This document shows positions 1 to 8,299 of a stretch of 43,113 nucleotides of DNA, one piece after another. The DNA is from Pedobacter sp. ASV17 (GTDB lineage: Bacteria; Bacteroidota; Bacteroidia; Sphingobacteriales; Sphingobacteriaceae), in contig NZ_JAELTX010000033.1 in the NCBI RefSeq assembly GCF_016429065.1, positions 1 to 43,113 on the forward strand, read 5' to 3'. Below the pieces are notes generated by a model, which ran no database searches, was not told the origin of the DNA, and was given only the letters and a program-made list of their open reading frames with translations. The position numbers were made by a program, and so were the translations under genes. Within the stretch, counting starts at the first letter, position 1. The number at the start of each line of letters is the position of its first letter.

Positions 1-985
1 CATAGATCCTGCTAAGATTGACGTAAACGTGCATCCTACCAAAACGGAAATCAAATATTTGGACGAAAAGTCCATCTATGCCATTATCCACTCGGCCGTG
101 AAAAGATCATTGGGTAGGTTTAATATCAGTCCCACCTTGGATTTTAACCAAGAAACGGCCTTTAGCAATATGATTACGCCAAAAGCGCCCGAAGACATTG
201 TGCCCCCAAGCATTTCGTTTAACCCCGACTTTAACCCTTTTGGAGCGAGTAAGCCTGCAGCTGCCAGGGAAACTTATTTCAAGGAACAATATCATCCGAA
301 AGAAAAAGCACAAAATTGGAGTTCTTTATATGAGGTCACTAATTACCAGCAAGCAGAGCAAGCCAGTATCGACTTAGGAGAGGAAGAAGAGGAAGAAACC
401 TTGGTTGCTTCGCCAAGTAAACATTATATGCAGGTTCATAACCGTTATATTGTTTCGCAAATTAAATCGGGTGTCATGCTCATTGACCAACAGGCCGCTC
501 ACGAACGTATTTTATACGAACGTTTTTTGTTGCACTTGGAAGACCGTAAGGGAGCATCGCAGCAAAGTTTGTTTCCGCAAACGGTTACCCTAAGCCCTGG
601 CGATTTTGAATTGGCAAAGAGTTTGTTGGATGACATCAAGAGCTTAGGTTTTGATGTGCGTGAATTTGGGAAAAATACGCTGGTGATTGAAGGTATTCCT
701 GTGGATTTGGGCAGTACAAATATTAACGAAACCCAACTTTTTGAACACTTGATAGAAGGGTTTAAAAACTCTCAACAAGAATTAAAATTAACCAAAAGAG
801 ATGCTTTGGCAAGAAGTTTGGCCAGAAACAGTGCCATTAAATCGGGCACAGCGCTAAGTCAACAGGAGATGAACACCTTAATTGATGAGCTTTTTGCCTG
901 TAAAAGCCCTAACTTTAGCATCAGCGGTAAACCAGCAATACAGACCATTACCTTGGCTGAATTGGCACAAAAATTTGAAAAATAA
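1..985 (+). CDS. mutL: DNA mismatch repair protein MutL, C-terminal part (5' end outside window)
   Basis: The frame is open from base 2 and begins with IDPAKIDVNVHPTKTEI, the conserved block at the end of the MutL N-terminal GHKL ATPase half, so the gene starts upstream of the window. An acidic linker (about 301-410) leads into the C-terminal dimerisation domain. This carries DQQAAHERILYE, the counterpart of the DQHA(x)2E(x)4E metal site of endonuclease-type MutL with His replaced by Gln, and a late GKPAIQT segment where the CPHGRP motif lies in other MutLs. MutL links MutS mismatch recognition to strand removal. Whether this variant nicks DNA cannot be told from sequence. A rhomboid gene starts 2 nt after the stop, so they are probably co-transcribed. 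Confidence 0.95.
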   Translation, partial: IDPAKIDVNVHPTKTEIKYLDEKSIYAIIHSAVKRSLGRFNISPTLDFNQETAFSNMITPKAPEDIVPPSISFNPDFNPFGASKPAAARETYFKEQYHPKEKAQNWSSLYEVTNYQQAEQASIDLGEEEEEETLVASPSKHYMQVHNRYIVSQIKSGVMLIDQQAAHERILYERFLLHLEDRKGASQQSLFPQTVTLSPGDFELAKSLLDDIKSLGFDVREFGKNTLVIEGIPVDLGSTNINETQLFEHLIEGFKNSQQELKLTKRDALARSLARNSAIKSGTALSQQEMNTLIDELFACKSPNFSISGKPAIQTITLAELAQKFEK

Positions 986-987
986 CA

Positions 988-1722
988 ATGAATAATATCA
1001 ATATCCCACCAGTAGTCAAAAACCTGTTAATCATTAACGGGATATTTTTCTTGGCGACTTTTATTTTTGAGCAGCAGGGTAAAGATTTGGCAGATTATTT
1101 AGGGGCGCATTATTTTGATTCGCCTAAGTTTCGAATTTGGCAACCCATTACGTACATGTTTATGCATGGAAGTTTCATGCATTTGTTCTTCAACATGTTC
1201 GGTCTCTTTATGTTTGGAGGAATTTTGGAACAGAAATGGGGCCCAAAGAGATTTATTAATTTTTACTTGATCACAGGCTTGGGTGCTTTGGCTTTACAAT
1301 GGTTGGTTCAAGGAATAGAACTTTATCAAATTACAGGTTCATTCATCAATCATGGCAATTTGCCTTTGGAGTCTTTGGCTGAAGGTAAGTTTAATCCCGC
1401 TCAATATACGGAAAGTACGGCTTCAACTTTATTCTCTATCTATTTTGGAACAATGGTTGGCGCATCGGGTGCTGTTTTTGGTATCATGACGGCTTTTGCA
1501 GTACTGTATCCAAATGTAGAGCTAATGCTCATGTTTATTCCATTTCCTGTAAAAGCGAAATATTTTATCCCCATTTATATCGTTATAGAATTATTCTTGG
1601 GCGTGGCACGTATACAAGGCGATTCGGTAGCCCATTTTGCTCATTTGGGCGGTGCGCTGATCGGGTTTATTTTGGTTAAACTATGGAAAGATAAAGACAG
1701 ATTTTACGATTACTATGAATAA
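988..1722 (+). CDS. Rhomboid family intramembrane serine protease (first of a pair)
   Basis: This is a polytopic membrane protein of 244 residues with the rhomboid signature. The catalytic serine is in GASGAVFG (Ser160) and the catalytic histidine in AHLGG (His219). The conserved HGSFMHLFFNMFGLFMFG block with its HxxxN oxyanion-side residues lies near residues 57-74. Rhomboids cleave transmembrane segments within the bilayer; the substrate here cannot be predicted. A stretch of about 40 residues (roughly 108-150) interrupts the core after the second conserved block, as in many Bacteroidota rhomboids. The start ATG is 2 nt after the mutL stop, and the 3' end overlaps the next rhomboid gene by 8 nt, so translation is probably coupled. 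Confidence 0.93.
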   Translation: MNNINIPPVVKNLLIINGIFFLATFIFEQQGKDLADYLGAHYFDSPKFRIWQPITYMFMHGSFMHLFFNMFGLFMFGGILEQKWGPKRFINFYLITGLGALALQWLVQGIELYQITGSFINHGNLPLESLAEGKFNPAQYTESTASTLFSIYFGTMVGASGAVFGIMTAFAVLYPNVELMLMFIPFPVKAKYFIPIYIVIELFLGVARIQGDSVAHFAHLGGALIGFILVKLWKDKDRFYDYYE

Positions 1723-2548
1723 CAGTAGCTTCAAGGATTTATCTTATCGTTTATTTAAGTCGGGTAATCCCGCCATGTTTTACATTGGCGTAAATACGAT
1801 CGTGTTTTTGGTTTTGGGCATTGCCAATCTTTTCACCAAAGGAGCGGTCGACAGCCTGGTGTCACAATATTTGGCTTTCCCGTCTGATATTAGCCAATGG
1901 CCTACCCGTTTTTATACGCTGGTTACCTATGCCTTCCTGCATCAGAATATTTTTCATATCCTTTTTAACATGTTGTGGTTGTATTGGATGGGCAACCTGT
2001 TTCTTGATTTTCTCAAACCAAGGCAATTTCAGGTGGTGTATTGGGGAGGTGCTATTTTAGGTGCTTTAACCTTTGCTTTAATTTATAACTTAAGCCCACA
2101 GCTGAATGCTAGCGGAGCCATTCTGCTAGGAGCTTCGGCTGCGGTAATGGCTATTTTTAGTGCCATCACTACCCTTATTCCCGATTACAGTGTTCGATTG
2201 ATCTTATTTGGAGACGTAAAATTGAAGTACTTGCTATTGGTATATATCATCATCGATGTGATAGGAACCTCCCCAGGTTCTGGAAATATCGGTGGGAATT
2301 TAGCGCATCTCGGTGGTGCATTTTTCGGATTTGTCTACATCAAGCTTTTGCAAAACGGCACTGATTTGAGTAGCTTTTTGGTAAAGAAGCCAAAATTGAA
2401 AGTGGTGAAAAATGCAGCTCCAAAAAAGAAAACAAGTGCAGTAAATCAAGCGGAAATAGATGCCATACTGGACAAAATTTCCAAAAGCGGTTACGAAAAT
2501 CTTACCGCTAAAGAGAAGCAAACCCTTTTTGATGCAAGTAAAAACTAA
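1715..2548 (+). CDS. Rhomboid family intramembrane serine protease (second of a pair) with cytosolic tail
   Basis: This is a second rhomboid of 277 residues. HQNIFHILFNMLWLYWMG matches the HxxxN block. The catalytic Ser141 is in GASAAVMA, with Ala in place of the second Gly of GxSG, and His198 is in LAHLGG. After the last membrane segment a basic linker (KKPKLKVVKNAAPKKK) leads to a short C-terminal helix pair (DAILDKISKSGYENLTAKEK). This small tail domain is common in Bacteroidota rhomboids; I recall it as DUF6576. Start and stop overlap both neighbours (8 nt with the first rhomboid, 1 nt with the next gene), so the three form one operon. It differs enough from the first copy to be an old paralogue, not a recent duplicate. 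Confidence 0.92.
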   Translation: MNNSSFKDLSYRLFKSGNPAMFYIGVNTIVFLVLGIANLFTKGAVDSLVSQYLAFPSDISQWPTRFYTLVTYAFLHQNIFHILFNMLWLYWMGNLFLDFLKPRQFQVVYWGGAILGALTFALIYNLSPQLNASGAILLGASAAVMAIFSAITTLIPDYSVRLILFGDVKLKYLLLVYIIIDVIGTSPGSGNIGGNLAHLGGAFFGFVYIKLLQNGTDLSSFLVKKPKLKVVKNAAPKKKTSAVNQAEIDAILDKISKSGYENLTAKEKQTLFDASKN

Positions 2549-3681
2549 TGCCTAAACTACAACTTTCCATATTCGACAAATTTATGCTCCTTTTAGCGGT
2601 GCTAGCCGTTATGGGCCTTGCTTTGGGGATGGTTGCAGGACAAACTGATCCTAAAAATGATATTTGGATTGCCTTTGCTGGACTAGCGTATCCGTTCTTT
2701 TTAATTGCAAACTTGATCTTTGTCGTTTTTTGGGCATTCCGCCGCAGGTTCATTTTTGCCCTAGTTACATTGGCCATTATGGCGCTTGGATGGAAACCTT
2801 TGAATGCCACTTTCCAGTTTTTTGGTGAAGAAGGTTCTACCGTAAAAGAAAGCGAGCATTATGTACGATTAATGACTTACAATGTACATCAGTTTAAAAA
2901 ATACGGGGAGAACAATGATGTTTCTACCAGAGATCAAATATTTAAACTTTTAGAAGACCAAAATCCTGATATTATCTGTTTTCAAGAATTTTTTACACGA
3001 CGTAAAGGCGAATTTGATTTGATCGACAGTGTTAAAAAAAGGCTTAAACTGAAATATTATTATTTTGTACCCACTATTGACAATAACTACGAAGCCGCAG
3101 GTTTAGCCATCTTCTCACGTTATCCTATCGATAACAAAGGCGAGGTGCCATTTAGCCAAGTACCAGGCAATGGAAGTATTTATGCCGATATTAAAGTAGA
3201 AGGACAGCTCTTTAGGATTTACAATGTACATTTCCAATCCATTTCTTTCCAAAAGGAAGATTACGATTACATTGACAAAGTGACGACGAAGATGAATACA
3301 GAATATAAGTCATCTCGAAGAATTGCAAGCATGCTCAAAGCTGCTTTTGAAAGAAGAAGCGAGCAGGTGAAAATAATGAAAGCTGAGATGCAAAAATGTA
3401 AACTGCCTTTCGTGATTGCTGGAGATTTTAATGATACACCCGCATCTTATTCCGTTACCCAAATCACTAAGTCTTTGAAAAATGCGTTTATTGAAAAAGG
3501 CAGTGGCTTTGGTAAAACTTACAACGGAGCATTTCCTAATTTTCAAATCGACTATATCGCAACTACCAAAGACTTTGATATCATTAACCACCATGTTTCC
3601 AAAGAAAAACTATCAGATCATTTTCCAGTAAGGAGCGATTTGAGATTAAATTTTTCCTTAGAAAGCGATGATGAATATTAA
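2548..3681 (+). CDS. Membrane-anchored endonuclease/exonuclease/phosphatase (EEP) family protein
   Basis: The 377-residue protein has three hydrophobic segments in the first 85 residues, followed by an EEP (DNase I-like) domain from about residue 105. Catalytic landmarks are MTYNVHQF (Asn112), CFQEFF (Glu147, metal ligand), GDFNDTP (Asp293, Asn295), the IDYI segment near 334, and SDHFPV (Asp357-His358). The domain should therefore be an active metal-dependent phosphodiesterase or phosphatase attached to the inner membrane. The family includes nucleases, sphingomyelinases and inositol phosphatases, and the substrate cannot be assigned here. Its ATG overlaps the stop of the second rhomboid (TAATG), so it ends the mutL-rhomboid operon. 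Confidence 0.9.
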   Translation: MPKLQLSIFDKFMLLLAVLAVMGLALGMVAGQTDPKNDIWIAFAGLAYPFFLIANLIFVVFWAFRRRFIFALVTLAIMALGWKPLNATFQFFGEEGSTVKESEHYVRLMTYNVHQFKKYGENNDVSTRDQIFKLLEDQNPDIICFQEFFTRRKGEFDLIDSVKKRLKLKYYYFVPTIDNNYEAAGLAIFSRYPIDNKGEVPFSQVPGNGSIYADIKVEGQLFRIYNVHFQSISFQKEDYDYIDKVTTKMNTEYKSSRRIASMLKAAFERRSEQVKIMKAEMQKCKLPFVIAGDFNDTPASYSVTQITKSLKNAFIEKGSGFGKTYNGAFPNFQIDYIATTKDFDIINHHVSKEKLSDHFPVRSDLRLNFSLESDDEY

Positions 3682-3694
3682 TCTCTAAAAACTT

Positions 3695-3702
3695 TACATT
3701 TG
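3695..3702 (+). promoter_or_regulatory. Promoter -7 box of cysS (TACATTTG)
   Basis: TACATTTG fits the Bacteroidota -7 consensus TAnnTTTG. It ends only 5 nt before the cysS ATG, so transcription would begin at or next to the start codon. No clear TTG is seen at the expected -33 position. Confidence 0.6.
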
Positions 3703-3707
3703 CAACC

Positions 3708-5168
3708 ATGATACCAGAGTTACAGTTATACAATACACTTACCCGTAAAAAGGAAGTTTTTGAACCCTTAAATGCACCACACGTAGGAATGTATGTTTGT
3801 GGACCAACCGTTTACAATGATGTGCATTTGGGTAACTGTCGTACTTTTATCTCTTTCGATTTGATTTTTCGTTATCTAAGCCATAGCGGTTTTAAGGTGC
3901 GTTACGTACGTAATATTACTGATGCTGGTCACTTGGAAGGTGACAGGGACGAAGGGGATGATAAATTTGCAAAACGAGCAAAATTGGAGCAATTGGAACC
4001 CATGGAAATTGTACAAAAGTACACTTTGGGATTTCACGATGTGATGAGGATGTTCAATACCTTGCCGCCAAGCATTGAACCTACCGCTACGGGACATATT
4101 ATTGAGCAAATTGAAATGGTAAAAGCCATTTTGGCCAATGGTTATGCCTACGAAATAGATGGTACGGTTTATTTTGATGTAGAGAAATACAGCCAGAAAT
4201 ACAATTACACCATTTTAACCAACCGCAAGTTAGAAGAGCTATTGGAAAATACTCGCGAGCTAAGTGGCCAAAATGATAAAAAAGGTCGTTTGGATTTTGC
4301 CCTTTGGATAAAAGCCAAACCAGAAACCCTAATGCAATGGCAGTCACCTTGGGGAATGGGTTTTCCAGGTTGGCATATCGAGTGTTCAGCCATGAGCGCT
4401 AAATATTTGGGCAATGAGTTTGATATTCATGGCGGTGGAATGGATTTGGCGGCTACGCACCATACCAATGAAATTGCACAATCAGAAGCTTGTTCAAGTC
4501 ATCAACCTGCTAAATATTGGATGCACACCAACATGTTAACCGTTAACGGTACACGCATGTCTAAATCGGCAGGTAATGGTTTTTTGCCACAGGAACTTTT
4601 TACAGGTAACCATCCGTTACTGCGTAAAGGCTATAGCCCTATGACGGTGAAGTTTTTCATGTTGCAGGCACATTACCGTAGCACGCTAGATTTTAGCAAT
4701 GATGCTTTGGATGCTTCGGAAAAAGGTTTCAGAAGATTGATGAACGCTGTGGCTTTATTGCCAAAATTGACCGCTTCGGCAGAAGGAAATATTGCTATTG
4801 CGCCAATTAGAGAAAAATGTGTGAATGCCATGAATGATGATTTCAACAGCCCAGTAGCTATTGCCGAATTATTTGAGGCAGCTCGCATCATCAATACGAT
4901 TTATGATGGTAGTGCAAAAATCACTGCTGCTGAATTGGAAGAACTGAAAGCCTTAATGAACGACTTCGTATTTGATATTTTTGGCCTGAAAGACGAGGAA
5001 AGCAGCAATACAGATATGAACGAAGTATTGGAAATGATTATCGCCCTGCGTAAAGAAGCTAAGGAAAATAAGGATTACGCGACTTCGGATTCTATTCGTA
5101 TTGGACTACAAAACATAGGTATACAATTAAAAGATAGTAAAGAAGGTACTACTTGGAGTAAAATATAG
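3708..5168 (+). CDS. cysS: Cysteine--tRNA ligase
   Basis: This is a full-length class Ia synthetase of 486 residues that charges tRNA-Cys. It has the zinc cysteine in YVCGPTVYN (Cys31), the HIGH-type motif HLGN (40-43), the zinc-binding WHIECSAMS and HGGGMDLAATHHTNE blocks, and the KMSKS motif as RMSKS (283-287). The C-terminal helical DALR-type anticodon region ends in LQNIGIQLKDSKEGTTWSK, typical of the family. It has its own near-leaderless promoter and is separated from the preceding operon by 26 nt. Nothing essential is missing. Confidence 0.97.
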   Translation: MIPELQLYNTLTRKKEVFEPLNAPHVGMYVCGPTVYNDVHLGNCRTFISFDLIFRYLSHSGFKVRYVRNITDAGHLEGDRDEGDDKFAKRAKLEQLEPMEIVQKYTLGFHDVMRMFNTLPPSIEPTATGHIIEQIEMVKAILANGYAYEIDGTVYFDVEKYSQKYNYTILTNRKLEELLENTRELSGQNDKKGRLDFALWIKAKPETLMQWQSPWGMGFPGWHIECSAMSAKYLGNEFDIHGGGMDLAATHHTNEIAQSEACSSHQPAKYWMHTNMLTVNGTRMSKSAGNGFLPQELFTGNHPLLRKGYSPMTVKFFMLQAHYRSTLDFSNDALDASEKGFRRLMNAVALLPKLTASAEGNIAIAPIREKCVNAMNDDFNSPVAIAELFEAARIINTIYDGSAKITAAELEELKALMNDFVFDIFGLKDEESSNTDMNEVLEMIIALRKEAKENKDYATSDSIRIGLQNIGIQLKDSKEGTTWSKI

Positions 5169-5208
5169 TTGAACCGTCATTGGTATTCATTGCAATTCAA
5201 AAAATAGA

Positions 5209-6198
5209 ATGAAAGTAAATCAAATATTAGTAGTATCGTTTTTGACATTGGTTGGTTTTCAGTCTTGCCAGCAGAACAAACCAGCAGATACTGAAACAAC
5301 GGTGGAGCAGGTTAAACTAACCTCACCAGAGTTCAATGCCGATAGTGCCTATGCTTATACGAAAGCACAGGTTGATTTTGGTCCACGTATTCCGTCAACC
5401 CCCGCACATGCGAAGTGTGCCGAGTATTTGGTGGCTAAGCTAAAATCTTTCGGCGGCCAGGTGACCGTTCAACAAGCGCCTGCTAAAACTTATGATGGTA
5501 AAACGCACCAATTAAAAAATATCATTGCCGCTTTTTATCCAGAAAAAACACAAAGAGTTTTAATTACGGCCCACTGGGATGCCCGTCCTTTTTCAGACCA
5601 AGATCCTGATGAGAACATGAAGGGCAAATCATTTGAAGCCGCTAATGATGGTGCCAGTGGGGTAGCGGTGATTTTGGAAATGGCCCGTCAAATTAAAGAA
5701 AAGCAACCTGAAGTAGGTGTTGATTTTATTTTGTGGGACATTGAAGATTACGGTAGTGCCAATGATCAAACGCCTAATGAAACTACTTGGTGCATTGGCT
5801 CGCAATATTGGGCTAAAAATCCTCATGTAAAAGGTTACAAACCATTATACGCCATTAACTTGGATATGGTTGGTGGTAGTAATGCACAGTTTACGCAAGA
5901 CGAGCTTTCTAGAAAATATGCTCCAAATGTAGTGAACAAAGTATGGAGCATTGCTGGCGAAATTGGCTATGGTAACTATTTCATCAATGTAAGTTCTGGC
6001 AGCTTGGTGGATGATCATTTTTGGATTAACCAAGCAGGCATTCCAGCTATTGATGTGATTCACTATTCAGATGCAGCAGGTTTTTACAGCAATTGGCACA
6101 CCCAATTGGATAACTTGAACAACATTGATAGGAACACTTTGAAAGCGGTAGGACAAACCATGTTGGAAACCATTTACAGAGAAAAGCCTTCGGCTTAA
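5209..6198 (+). CDS. M28 family zinc peptidase / glutaminyl-peptide cyclotransferase-like lipoprotein
   Basis: The 329-residue protein begins with a lipoprotein signal peptide ending at Cys20 (VGFQSCQQN). The M28 fold follows with its metal and catalytic residues: TAHWDARPF (zinc His/Asp), EAANDGASGVA (bridging Asp), LWDIEDYG (catalytic Glu and adjacent acidic ligand) and a late VIHYSDA (zinc His). The HWDARPFSDQDP block and IED in place of EE resemble Bacteroidota proteins annotated as type II glutaminyl cyclases, which convert N-terminal Gln to pyroglutamate on exported proteins. An aminopeptidase role remains possible. It sits 40 nt after cysS without an obvious functional link. Confidence 0.88.
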   Translation: MKVNQILVVSFLTLVGFQSCQQNKPADTETTVEQVKLTSPEFNADSAYAYTKAQVDFGPRIPSTPAHAKCAEYLVAKLKSFGGQVTVQQAPAKTYDGKTHQLKNIIAAFYPEKTQRVLITAHWDARPFSDQDPDENMKGKSFEAANDGASGVAVILEMARQIKEKQPEVGVDFILWDIEDYGSANDQTPNETTWCIGSQYWAKNPHVKGYKPLYAINLDMVGGSNAQFTQDELSRKYAPNVVNKVWSIAGEIGYGNYFINVSSGSLVDDHFWINQAGIPAIDVIHYSDAAGFYSNWHTQLDNLNNIDRNTLKAVGQTMLETIYREKPSA

Positions 6199-6225
6199 TC
6201 CATTCTTCAAACCTTTTAAATTGCC

Positions 6226-6241
6226 TTTTGACAAGTCAAAA
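6226..6241. other. Perfect palindrome TTTTGAC-AA-GTCAAAA
   Basis: Seven-base perfect arms with a 2-nt centre lie 77 nt upstream of the NTF2-like gene, in the 119-nt gap after the M28 gene. The shape suits a dimeric repressor site. It has no T-tract and so does not look like a terminator. Confidence 0.35.
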
Positions 6242-6317
6242 TGTGTAATTGTTAATTACTTTTTTGCCAACTAATTTATTCAACATTTAAATTCGTACAC
6301 TACAATAATAAATTGTT

Positions 6318-7178
6318 ATGAGAAAAATATATCTGTCAGTTCTAGCCCTAGCCATAGGTGCCAATGTATATGCACAAAAATCGGATGGCACCGTAAAATC
6401 TTTAGTTAACGCAGAAAAGTCTTTTGCACAAAAAGCAGCCAAAGATGGTGTAAATGCCGCTTTTATGGAGTTCGCTGCTCCTGATGCGATTGTATTCCGT
6501 CCAAATCCAATTAATGCTAAAAAGTTTTATGCTACTGCGGTAGATACTAAAAATTTGACTTGGGAACCTAATTACGCCCGCTTATCAAAAAGTAGGGATT
6601 GGGGTTTTACTTCGGGAACCTATGTAGCTGGTGCCGATAAAAAAACTTACGGACATTATCTATCTGTTTGGAGGGGCAAGGATGGTGATTGGCAATTAGT
6701 GATTGACCTAGGTGCTGAAGCCATGAAGCCAATCAAAGGTAAAGAACCTAAAAATACTTTTGTAGAACCAATAGGTACTCATAGTCCAAAATTTGCGACC
6801 TCAAAAGACTTAAAAGCAGCGACAGAGATTATCAATAATACAGAGAAAACACTGAATACAATGTTGAAAACTCACGGTATTCAAGCCTTTTCTGGTTTCA
6901 TTAATCCTGATGCACGCCTAATGTTCCCTGGAACTGACGTGATTGTGGGTAAAGATGATATTTTGGCATTTAATAACAGAGTGATCGACAAAATCAACCT
7001 AAAAACCACGCAAGCTGATAAAGCCTTGGGAGGTGATTTCGCTTACACATATGGTATAGCTACTATCGACTATAAAGCTAATCTTCGTGAAAGCTTTAAC
7101 TACTTATTTATTTGGGAGCGTCAAGCAGATGCAAACTGGAATATCATTGCCCAAATTTTTACGGTTGCAGAGAGATAA
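6318..7178 (+). CDS. Secreted protein with two NTF2-like (DUF4440/SnoaL-type) domains
   Basis: A Sec signal peptide (about residues 1-19, ending VYAQ) precedes two similar NTF2-like halves. The first, about 25-145, contains AEKSFAQKAAKDGVNAAFMEF and HYLSVWRGKDGDWQLVIDLG. The second, about 165-285, contains FNYLFIWERQADANWNIIAQ. The halves share the pattern of an N-terminal helix with catalogue-type AEK/NNTEK, a central FVxP or MFPG strand and a final W-rich strand pair. DUF4440 domains resemble ketosteroid isomerase and SnoaL folds but often have unknown ligands. It is probably periplasmic; no catalytic residue can be named. It ends at a good hairpin terminator and is a single-gene unit. Confidence 0.8.
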   Translation: MRKIYLSVLALAIGANVYAQKSDGTVKSLVNAEKSFAQKAAKDGVNAAFMEFAAPDAIVFRPNPINAKKFYATAVDTKNLTWEPNYARLSKSRDWGFTSGTYVAGADKKTYGHYLSVWRGKDGDWQLVIDLGAEAMKPIKGKEPKNTFVEPIGTHSPKFATSKDLKAATEIINNTEKTLNTMLKTHGIQAFSGFINPDARLMFPGTDVIVGKDDILAFNNRVIDKINLKTTQADKALGGDFAYTYGIATIDYKANLRESFNYLFIWERQADANWNIIAQIFTVAER

Positions 7179-7206
7179 TCTTTAAACCAAATATCAAATA
7201 TAAACC

Positions 7207-7239
7207 AAGGATTTTAACGATAAGTTGAAGTCCTTTTTT
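7207..7239 (+). terminator. Rho-independent terminator of the NTF2-like gene
   Basis: An 11-bp stem (7207-7217 with 7225-7235, two G·U pairs), a 7-nt loop and a run of T to 7239 lie 28 nt after the stop codon. Confidence 0.8.
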
Positions 7240-7328
7240 GTTTAATAACGGTTCATTTTTCGAAGATTTAAACTGAAAAACTTTATACTTGCAATTCTCC
7301 GAAGGTTTAGCCGTTAACTAAATATCAC

Positions 7329-8216
7329 ATGAAGAAAATCACATTTTCAATTTTATTTTTCCTATTTGCTCTTACTGTTGCACAAGCACAAAAAAAGGTG
7401 GCTTTTGAAATACAAGGCAACCGTGGTGCAAGGGGGCTAATGCCCGAAAATACTGTTCCATCCATGATAAAGGCACTGGAAAGTGGCGCAACTACCTTAA
7501 AAATGGAGGTGGTAATTTCAAAGGATAAACAAGTAGTAGTGTCGCAAGAGCCTTATTTTAACCACGTCATCAGTACCTCGCCAACTGGTGAAGAAATTAC
7601 GCTTAAGAACGAAAAGAAGTTCAATATCTACAAAATGGACTACGAAGAAGTGAAACAGTTTGACGTAGGTTCTAAACCACATCCTCGCTTTCCACATCAA
7701 GAAAAATTCAGGGTCGAAAAACCTCTTTTGGCTGATTTGATTGATAAGGTTGAGTTTTTTGTGACCAAAAGGAAAATGGCAAAACCCCATTATAACATCG
7801 AAACGAAACTGATCAGAAAAGGTGATGGGGAATTTCAGCCAAGTCCAGAAGAATTTGTGGAACTGATTATGGCAGTAATAAAAGCCAAGAAATTAGAAAA
7901 AAGAGTGACCATTCATTCCTTTGACATCAGAAGTTTGCAATATGTTCACGAAAAATATCCTGAAATACCAACCTCACTAGGGATAGACGAGAAAGAAGAT
8001 TTCGAAAATAACATCAAAGCACTGGGTTTTACGCCTACCATTTATAGTCCTTATTTACCCTTGGTAGGTAAAGGTTTGGTTGATAAATGTCATGCTGCGA
8101 GCGTAAAAATCATTCCTTGGACGGTGAATACGGTTAAAGATATGCAGTACCTCAAAAATTTAGGAGTAGATGGTATCGTTACTGATTATCCCGACTTGAT
8201 GACGGGAAATAAATAA
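7329..8216 (+). CDS. Secreted glycerophosphodiester phosphodiesterase homologue with replaced catalytic residues
   Basis: The 295-residue protein has a signal peptide (to about residue 20, AQAQ) and a complete GDPD-like TIM barrel. Landmarks of the family are present: NRGARGLMPENT, VVISKDKQVVVS, KPHPRFP, NIETK and the C-terminal PWTVN and GVDGIVTDYP. The key residues are altered: HRG is NRG (Asn31), the metal pair ExD is Lys58 and Glu60 (TLKMEVV), and the second catalytic His is Gln73 (VSQEP). Only the later metal Glu158 (NIETK) is kept. GDPDs use the two histidines as acid/base, so this is probably not an active phosphodiesterase and may be a binding protein. The barrel is otherwise intact, so it does not look like decay. 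Confidence 0.88.
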   Translation: MKKITFSILFFLFALTVAQAQKKVAFEIQGNRGARGLMPENTVPSMIKALESGATTLKMEVVISKDKQVVVSQEPYFNHVISTSPTGEEITLKNEKKFNIYKMDYEEVKQFDVGSKPHPRFPHQEKFRVEKPLLADLIDKVEFFVTKRKMAKPHYNIETKLIRKGDGEFQPSPEEFVELIMAVIKAKKLEKRVTIHSFDIRSLQYVHEKYPEIPTSLGIDEKEDFENNIKALGFTPTIYSPYLPLVGKGLVDKCHAASVKIIPWTVNTVKDMQYLKNLGVDGIVTDYPDLMTGNK

Positions 8217-8219
8217 GAA

Positions 8220-8294
8220 TTTGATTTGTCATCTGAGGAGTTAAAAAAGCTATGGACAACTTTTTTTCACCACACTCAGAATGACAAAATCAAA
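8220..8294. repeat. Imperfect long inverted repeat between convergent genes
   Basis: The arm at 8220-8237 (TTTGATTTGTCATCTGAG) pairs with 8275-8294 apart from two single-base bulges. An inner A6G/CT6 pairing continues the stem. It fills the gap between the GDPD-like gene and the converging HMA gene, so it could act as a bidirectional transcription stop. The core GTCATTCTGAG is one I recall as a frequent intergenic element in Bacteroidota genomes; copies elsewhere cannot be checked here. Confidence 0.6.
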
Positions 8295-8299
8295 AGAGT

